This document shows positions 40,700 to 45,458 of a stretch of 45,458 nt of DNA, one piece after another. The DNA lies in assembly GCF_029960645.1 (NCBI RefSeq), contig NZ_JASBQY010000003.1:65754-111211 (forward strand), read 5' to 3'. The position numbers and the translations under genes are program-made. Position 1 is the first letter of the stretch. Every line of letters starts with the position of its first letter. The DNA is from Arthrobacter sp. AL12 (lineage in GTDB: Bacteria > Actinomycetota > Actinomycetes > Actinomycetales > Micrococcaceae). The notes below the pieces were generated by a model. It was not told where the DNA came from. It saw only the letters and a list, made by a program, of their open reading frames with translations, and did no database searches.

Positions 40700-41353
40700 A
40701 TGGACACCGCCTCTGTTCTCGCCGTCTGCCGCGTACACCAATTGCTGGACGACCCCGGAAGCGTGGGCGTCACAGCGATCGACAAGCGGCCCGTGGCCGG
40801 GCCCGTCAGGGTACACAGGCTCGGGCTGCGCGGTGACGTCCAGGCCAGCCGGGTCGACCACGGCGGCGAGGACCAGGCACTCTACGCCTACTCCCAGGAC
40901 GACGCCGACTACTGGGCCGCGGAGCTCGGCCGGGAACTGCCGCCGGGGATCTTCGGGGAGAACCTGCGCATTGCCGGGATCAGTGCCACCAACGCCGTCA
41001 TCGGCGAACGCTGGAAGATCGGACTCGAGGTTGAAGTCGAAGTGACCTCGCCCCGGATCCCCTGCGCGACCTTCCAGCGCCGGATGCGTGAACCGCACTG
41101 GGTCAAGCGGTTCAGCGATGCCGGGCGGGTGGGGACCTATCTGCGGGTGGTGCGGGTCGGCAGCATCGAGGCGGGGGACCATATCCACCGGATCTTCGTG
41201 CCCACCCACGGGGTGACCACCGGCAAGTGGTTCAGCGACCCCACGCTCGAGGACATGGAGGCCCTGCGGGACGCCGACGCCGACGGCGAGATCCGCCTCC
41301 AGCCTGAGTACCACGGGGAGTTCGCGAAGCTGCAGCGCCGCCTCGGCGTGTAG
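40700..41353 (+). CDS. MOSC domain protein
   Basis: A 217-residue protein of the YiiM-like MOSC group. Domain blocks are HGGEDQALYAYSQDDADYWA (about 55-74), GIFGENLRIAGI (about 86-97) and SPRIPCATFQRRM with the conserved Cys (C136). MOSC proteins bind molybdenum cofactor or carry sulfur; YiiM-type members reduce N-hydroxylated compounds. No Shine-Dalgarno is visible. Confidence 0.9.
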   Translation: MDTASVLAVCRVHQLLDDPGSVGVTAIDKRPVAGPVRVHRLGLRGDVQASRVDHGGEDQALYAYSQDDADYWAAELGRELPPGIFGENLRIAGISATNAVIGERWKIGLEVEVEVTSPRIPCATFQRRMREPHWVKRFSDAGRVGTYLRVVRVGSIEAGDHIHRIFVPTHGVTTGKWFSDPTLEDMEALRDADADGEIRLQPEYHGEFAKLQRRLGV

Positions 41354-41744
41354 CGGGACAGGCGCCCGTGTGCGCAAGCTCACCGCCGTCGTGGCCCCCT
41401 GGGTTACCCAAGCGCCGATCCATGCCCTACAATTGAACTATCCCCCACTCCGGAAATCCCTTATTTCCTGCCCAATTCTTGAGGCAAGACTGGTAAGTGT
41501 TGGGGCCCGCGCATTGAGATGCGGGCATTTTCATAGGGAGAGCCGGCTAAAGAAAACGCTGTACAGACTGCTGGGATAGCAGCCAAGAGATGCAGCGGGA
41601 AGTCCTGCCACGGGATTGCGAAAGCGCCGGGCTTCTATGTGACCGGCCGGTCAAAGTATGCCCGGCGATTTCGGTCACGCGTACTGCGGCTCCGCTCACC
41701 TCGGGTTGTGCCGCTTGGCCCCTATGGATGAGGATATTTCACCT
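41354..41744 (+). promoter_or_regulatory. long structured leader of the DEAD-box helicase mRNA
   Basis: A -10 box TACAAT lies at 41428-41433 with a weak -35 (TTACCC, 41404). From a start near 41440, the untranslated leader would be about 300 bases. It contains a bulged hairpin (GCCC, GC, GCAT, TGAG, ATGCGGGC at about 41505-41526) followed by ATTTTC, a terminator-like shape. Long leaders are typical of cold-shock helicase mRNAs. No other gene is supported here. Confidence 0.55.
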
Positions 41745-43898
41745 ATGCCCGAAAATCAGAACAACTCCGTCGAAACCGAAACCGTCAATATCGACGTCGA
41801 GACTTCTGAAACGGCTGCCCCCGCAGCCGGCTCCGCCCCGGTATTCACCGAGGCTCCTGCAAACAACGCTCCGGCCACTGCCGAAGCTGCACCGCAGGCC
41901 GACGCTCCGGCCGCCGCCGAAGCCGCTCCGAAGGCCGAAGCCCCGGCTGCCCCCGCGAAGGAAGAAGACGCCGAAGAAGAAGGCGTCAAGTTCGTGGACC
42001 TCGGCATCGACGCCCGCGTCCTCGCTGCCCTGCAGGACGTTGGCTACGAGAAGCCGTCCCCGATCCAGGCAGCAACCATCCCGTTGCTGCTCGAAGGCCG
42101 CGACGTCGTGGGCCTGGCCCAGACCGGCACCGGTAAGACTGCAGCATTCGCAGTACCGGCGCTGTCCCGTCTGGCCGAGCTCCACGACCTCAACGGCCCG
42201 TCCCGCAAGACCCAGGCCCTGGTGCTCGCTCCGACCCGTGAGCTCGCCCTTCAGGTCGCCGAGGCTTTCACCTCCTACGCCAAGCACATCGACGACTTCA
42301 CCGTCCTGCCGGTGTACGGCGGCTCCGCCTACGGCCCCCAGCTCAACGGCCTGCGCCGCGGCGCCCAGGTTGTTGTCGGCACCCCCGGTCGCGTGATCGA
42401 CCACATCTCCAAGGGTTCCCTCGACCTGTCCGAACTCCAGTACCTGGTCCTGGACGAGGCTGACGAGATGCTTCGGATGGGCTTCGCCGAAGACGTGGAG
42501 CAGATCTTCCAGCAGACCCCGGCGGGCCGCCAGGTTGCCCTGTTCTCCGCCACGATGCCGAGCCAGATCCGCCGGCTGTCCAAGCAGTACCTGAACAACC
42601 CGGCCGAGGTCCAGGTCAAGTCCAAGACCACCACCGGCGCCAACACCCGCCAGCGCTACCTGCAGGTCATGGGCCCGCACAAGCTCGACGCGCTGACCCG
42701 CATCCTCGAGGTCGAGCCGTTCGAAGGCGTCATCGCCTTCGTGCGCACCAAGATGGCCACCGAGGACCTCGCCGACAAGCTGCGTTCACGGGGCTTCCAG
42801 GCGGCCGCCATTAACGGTGACATCCCGCAGCAGCAGCGTGAGCGTACGGTCGAGGCCCTGCGTGACGGCAAGATCGACATCCTGGTCGCCACCGACGTCG
42901 CGGCCCGCGGCCTTGACGTTGAGCGCGTCAGCCACGTGGTCAACTACGACATCCCGCACGACACCGAGTCCTACGTTCACCGCATCGGCCGCACCGGCCG
43001 TGCAGGCCGTTCCGGCGACGCGATCTTGTTCATGACGCCGCGGGAGAAGTACCTGCTGCGGTCCATCGAGAAGGCGACCCGCCAGCCGGTGGAGCAGATG
43101 CACCTGCCCACCGCCGAGTCGGTCAACACCCTGCGCCTGGGCAAGTTCGCGGAGAAGATCACCGAGACCCTCGCCTCCGAGGATGTTTCCTCCTTCCGCG
43201 ACCTCATCGCCTCCTACGAGGAAGAGCACAACGTGCCGGCCGCGGAAATCGCCGCCGCGCTGGCAGTGATGGCCCAGGGCGGCCAGCCGCTGCTGGTCAA
43301 GGAACTGCCTGCTGCTCCGGAGTTCCAGAAGCGCGAGCGGTCCAAGGACGGCTTCGGCTCACGCGGCCCGACCCGCACCCTGACCGAGGGCAACGCCACC
43401 TACCGGATCGCCGTCGGACGCCGTCAGCGCGTCATGCCGGGTTCCATCGTTGGCGCCATCGCCAACGAAGGCGGCATCTCCTCGGCCCAGATCGGCGGCA
43501 TCGACATCCGTGCGGACCACTCCCTCGTGGAGCTTCCCGCGGACCTCAGCGCCGACCAGCTGAAGGCGCTGTCCCGCACCCGGATCGGCGGCGAGCTGAT
43601 CCACCTCGAGCTGGACAACGGCCGTTCGCCTGCGAGCGACCGCGGCGGCGAGCGTGGCGGCTACCAGGGTGGCGGCCAGGGCGGCAGCCGCGGCGGTTAC
43701 TCCGGCGGCGGCGACCGTGGCGGCAACTTCAAGGGCAACGGCGGCTTCAAGCGCGAATTCCGCAAGAACGACGGCGAGCGGACTTCCGCTGACCGCGGCG
43801 GACGCTCCTTCAGCGACCGCAACGAGCGTGGCGTCGGCTCCGACGCGGCCCGCAAGCCGCGCACCGAAGGCGGCTTCAAGCCGCGCACCAAGTGGTAA
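41745..43898 (+). CDS. deaD: DEAD-box RNA helicase, CsdA/DeaD type
   Basis: A 717-residue RNA helicase: an acidic Ala/Pro-rich N-terminal extension (1-80), the helicase core with AQTGTGKT, PTREL, VLDEADEM, SAT and HRIGRTGRAGR, a DbpA-like RNA-binding fold (YRIAVGRRQRVMPGSIVGAI) and a Gly/Arg-rich tail of RGG repeats. It unwinds mRNA and rRNA, typically in the cold. The start is uncertain: ATG at 41724 also opens the frame, and 41745 has GAGG 11 bases upstream. Confidence 0.95.
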   Translation: MPENQNNSVETETVNIDVETSETAAPAAGSAPVFTEAPANNAPATAEAAPQADAPAAAEAAPKAEAPAAPAKEEDAEEEGVKFVDLGIDARVLAALQDVGYEKPSPIQAATIPLLLEGRDVVGLAQTGTGKTAAFAVPALSRLAELHDLNGPSRKTQALVLAPTRELALQVAEAFTSYAKHIDDFTVLPVYGGSAYGPQLNGLRRGAQVVVGTPGRVIDHISKGSLDLSELQYLVLDEADEMLRMGFAEDVEQIFQQTPAGRQVALFSATMPSQIRRLSKQYLNNPAEVQVKSKTTTGANTRQRYLQVMGPHKLDALTRILEVEPFEGVIAFVRTKMATEDLADKLRSRGFQAAAINGDIPQQQRERTVEALRDGKIDILVATDVAARGLDVERVSHVVNYDIPHDTESYVHRIGRTGRAGRSGDAILFMTPREKYLLRSIEKATRQPVEQMHLPTAESVNTLRLGKFAEKITETLASEDVSSFRDLIASYEEEHNVPAAEIAAALAVMAQGGQPLLVKELPAAPEFQKRERSKDGFGSRGPTRTLTEGNATYRIAVGRRQRVMPGSIVGAIANEGGISSAQIGGIDIRADHSLVELPADLSADQLKALSRTRIGGELIHLELDNGRSPASDRGGERGGYQGGGQGGSRGGYSGGGDRGGNFKGNGGFKREFRKNDGERTSADRGGRSFSDRNERGVGSDAARKPRTEGGFKPRTKW

Positions 43899-43926
43899 CC
43901 ATCAGCTGCTAACGCACTGATTCACC

Positions 43927-43964
43927 CGCAGAACGGGCCGGCCCAACAGCCGGCCCGTTCTGCG
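43927..43964 (+). terminator. Rho-independent terminator of deaD
   Basis: Perfect 16-bp arms, CGCAGAACGGGCCGGC and its complement, with loop CCAACA, followed by TTAAGTTCC. It begins 29 bases after the stop codon. Confidence 0.88.
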
Positions 43965-44091
43965 TTAAGTTCCCTTGGTCACATCCGCACGCCCGGGGGC
44001 GCCGCCGGACGTGCCGGCGGACCATCGCAGGGCCCCTGAGACCCCGGATTTCCGCCGCTTCGGGCGCTTTGGAGGGGTCTCCGGCGCCGAT

Positions 44092-44120
44092 TTGTTGGGA
44101 GCGGAATCTTCCGGTAAAGT
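44092..44120 (+). promoter_or_regulatory. tRNA-Thr/tRNA-Met promoter
   Basis: TTGTTG (44092-44097), 17 bases, TAAAGT (44115-44120). The tRNA begins 12 bases downstream. Confidence 0.65.
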
Positions 44121-44131
44121 ATTTACTCGTT

Positions 44132-44203
44132 GCCCCCCTAGCTCAGTGGTAGAGCGCGTTCTTGGTAAGAACGAGGTCACCGGATCGATTCCGGTGGGGG
44201 GCT
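44132..44203 (+). tRNA. tRNA-Thr (GGT)
   Basis: 72 bases. The acceptor GCCCCCC pairs with GGGGGGC. Anticodon loop TTGGTAA between CGTTC and GAACG gives GGT (44164-44166). The T-arm is ACCGG/CCGGT. CCA is not encoded. Confidence 0.95.
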
Positions 44204-44265
44204 CTGAATGAGGGCCTGTGTCAAGGCGGTTTTTGACCGGCTGAGCGCAGGTTTTCCTCATTTAT

Positions 44266-44339
44266 GGCGGCGTAGCTCAGTTGGTTAGAGCGCACGACTC
44301 ATAATCGTGAGGTCGGGAGATCGAGCCTCCCCGCCGCTA
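44266..44339 (+). tRNA. tRNA-Met (CAT), elongator
   Basis: 74 bases. Acceptor GGCGGCG pairs with CGCCGCT (G-U at the first pair), discriminator A. Anticodon loop CTCATAA between CACGA and TCGTG gives CAT. It lacks the unpaired first base and the three G-C pairs of initiators, so elongator Met is preferred; a lysidine-type Ile tRNA is less likely. Confidence 0.92.
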
Positions 44340-44345
44340 CAGAAT

Positions 44346-44377
44346 GACCCTTCAGGCCCAGCCTGCGGGGTCCTTTT
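44346..44377 (+). terminator. tRNA operon terminator
   Basis: GACCC and CAGG pair with CCTG and GGGTC around loop CCCAG, followed by CTTTTGTTT, just after tRNA-Met. Confidence 0.75.
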
Positions 44378-44384
44378 GTTTAAC

Positions 44385-44455
44385 CCCCCGTTGCGCTATC
44401 ACTTTTGGTGCTTAACTGGGCGTTTTGACCGCGAAAAGTGATAGCGCAACGGGGG
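44385..44455. repeat. palindromic intergenic element, family B-like
   Basis: Perfect 22-base arms at 44385-44406 (CCCCCGTTGCGCTATCAC then TTTT) and 44434-44455, with a 27-base loop. It lies between the tRNA terminator and the NmrA-like gene. Confidence 0.85.
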
Positions 44456-44484
44456 CCGGGGCGATTGTGGGACAGAATGGTCAC

Positions 44485-45147
44485 ATGACACGAATCGCAA
44501 TCATTGGCGGCCACGGCAAAGTGGCTCTGGAACTGTCCCGCATCCTCTCCGCTGAAGGAATGGACGTGACATCGGTTATCCGCAACCCGGACCACCGGGA
44601 GGACGTCGCGGCCACGGGCGCCGCTCCGGTCGTCCTGGATGTTGAACATTCGACGACGGCGGAGATCGCCGAGGCGCTCCGGAACCACGACGCGGTGGTC
44701 TGGTCGGCCGGCGCCGGCGGCGGCGGAAGCCCCGAACGGACCTTCGCGGTGGACCGGGACGCTGCCATCCGGTCGATGGACGCGGCCGCCGCGGCCGGCG
44801 CCAGGCGGTACATTATGGTCTCCTACCTTGGCGCCGGGCCCGATCACGGGGTCCCCGAGGACGACGGCTTCTTCGCGTACGCCGAGGCCAAGGCCGCCGC
44901 GGACTCCTATCTGCGCGGCACGGACCTGGACTGGACCATCCTGGGGCCCGGAGCGCTCACTGACGGGCCCGGGAACGGCCTGATCGAGGTCAACCCGGCG
45001 GAAGGCTCCGGAGACGGGGAGACGGCCCGTGCCAACGTGGCCCTCGTCGCGGCGGCGGTGCTGGGTCTGCCCTCGACGGTCCGGCGCACCATCGAATTCC
45101 GCGACGGCACCCTGCCGCTGGCGGCGGCCCTGGAACCGGTGAGCTAG
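44485..45147 (+). CDS. NAD(P)-binding atypical SDR (NmrA-like)
   Basis: A 220-residue Rossmann-fold protein beginning MTRIAIIGGHGKVALELSRI with the atypical-SDR Gly motif GGHGKVA, then VIRNPDH, and MVSYLGAGPDH where a YxxxK-type pair becomes YAEAKAAAD. It belongs to the NAD(P)H-binding/YwnB-like group, with unknown substrate. CAGAAT ends six bases before the ATG at 44485, suggesting a leaderless start; the frame is open earlier but only through the palindrome. Confidence 0.88.
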   Translation: MTRIAIIGGHGKVALELSRILSAEGMDVTSVIRNPDHREDVAATGAAPVVLDVEHSTTAEIAEALRNHDAVVWSAGAGGGGSPERTFAVDRDAAIRSMDAAAAAGARRYIMVSYLGAGPDHGVPEDDGFFAYAEAKAAADSYLRGTDLDWTILGPGALTDGPGNGLIEVNPAEGSGDGETARANVALVAAAVLGLPSTVRRTIEFRDGTLPLAAALEPVS

Positions 45148-45219
45148 CCGCAGCCGCAGCTGAGCTACCGAAGGAAGAGATGTCGCGGTGACGCTGTGAT
45201 GGGGCCGCGGGGGACAACA

Positions 45220-45254
45220 GAAAGGGCCGGATCGTTTGACGATCCGGCCCTTTC
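45220..45254. terminator. bidirectional terminator
   Basis: GAAAGGGCCGGATCG, loop TTTGA, and the exact complement ending CCCTTTC. It lies between the NmrA-like gene and the convergent gene at the right edge. Confidence 0.88.
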
Positions 45255-45325
45255 AGTCACGCCCGTCGGGATTGCGGCGGCGGACGACGGCTGGCGGCCC
45301 GGTTGGTGGCTCGGCCGCAGCGCGG

Positions 45326-45458
45326 TTAGTAAACCTTCGTTTGGCATCCGAGGTGTCGGGGGCCGTTGGATAGCGGCGAGACGGCGATGCCGTAGGAGCA
45401 GATGTTGTAGGTGCCAGGTTGTGTGATGGGTATGGCGGCGGTGTAGCCGTGGTTGCCG
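45326..45458 (-). CDS. C-terminal end of a secreted protein (partial)
   Basis: The minus strand encodes GNHGYTAAIPITQPGTYNIC, then SYGIAVSPLSNGPRHLGCQT and KVY before TAA at 45326. The beta-rich pattern HGYTAAIPITQPGTYNIC with two Cys resembles the terminal repeat of secreted, cell-wall or amidase/peptidase proteins from Arthrobacter relatives. The gene continues beyond the right edge, so the catalytic part is not visible. The terminator at 45220-45254 serves it. Confidence 0.7.
   Translation of the reverse strand, partial: GNHGYTAAIPITQPGTYNICSYGIAVSPLSNGPRHLGCQTKVY

Noticed and set aside
44266..44339. G-U first pair in tRNA-Met as a possible defect
   Set aside because: A terminal G-U pair followed by ACCA is, as I recall, normal for actinobacterial elongator tRNA-Met.

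Overview
The window is high-GC DNA from an actinobacterium, most likely the Arthrobacter/Pseudarthrobacter group (Micrococcaceae). This placement is an inference from protein character and base composition. Other pointers are the GAF-ANTAR, DUF6325 and SHOCT families, frequent GTG/TTG starts and many apparently leaderless promoters. I see no phage, plasmid, insertion sequence or CRISPR array. The content is chromosomal, with small accessory genes, short intergenic repeats and several decaying gene remnants.

Layout. 1-184: 32-bp tandem repeats. 185-6302: DUF2461 protein, a Fur-family regulator/catalase operon with a 21-bp palindromic operator, an MFS exporter, an HtpX-like protease, a repeat-rich gap, and YajQ. 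6515-8626: a small membrane protein, tRNA-Tyr with its terminator, a 133-bp duplication and a secreted GH26-like glycosidase. 8778-14181: two SpoIIE/PP2C phosphatases, a membrane GT2 polysaccharide synthase, a STAS anti-sigma antagonist and an RsbW-like kinase on one strand; the last four genes overlap one another. 14437-18325: a broken PH-domain gene, DUF6325 and SHOCT proteins, an ArsR/SRPBCC pair, small unknowns and a VOC remnant. 18338-21181: DUF1810 and three GAF-ANTAR regulators. 21197-30089: MgtC/SapB protein, two acetyltransferases, VOC protein, S51-like peptidase, thioesterase, a decaying ABC transporter, thioredoxin, a small monooxygenase, an acyl-CoA synthetase and an AlkA-like glycosylase. 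30256-35935: duplicated VOC genes, an ArsB/SLC13 remnant, cystathionine beta-synthase and gamma-synthase (transsulfuration), a GT87-type membrane protein and a broken SDR gene. 35946-40551: a glutaryl-CoA-dehydrogenase-like enzyme, then an operon of a YgiB-like protein, a YgiC-like ATP-grasp ligase and an APC permease. 40700-45458: MOSC protein, DEAD-box helicase with a long leader, tRNA-Thr, tRNA-Met, an NmrA-like protein and the 3' end of a secreted protein.

The two most system-like loci are (i) the polysaccharide synthase embedded in a partner-switching phosphatase/STAS/kinase operon, with a 150-residue insertion in the synthase and no PilZ domain, and (ii) the YgiB-YgiC-APC operon, where the small membrane-anchored protein ends in a Gly/Ser tail with a C-terminal Gly-Gly beside an ATP-grasp amide ligase and an amine-type permease. 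A third recurring feature is a -10 hexamer placed 6-7 bases before the start codon at eleven or more genes.
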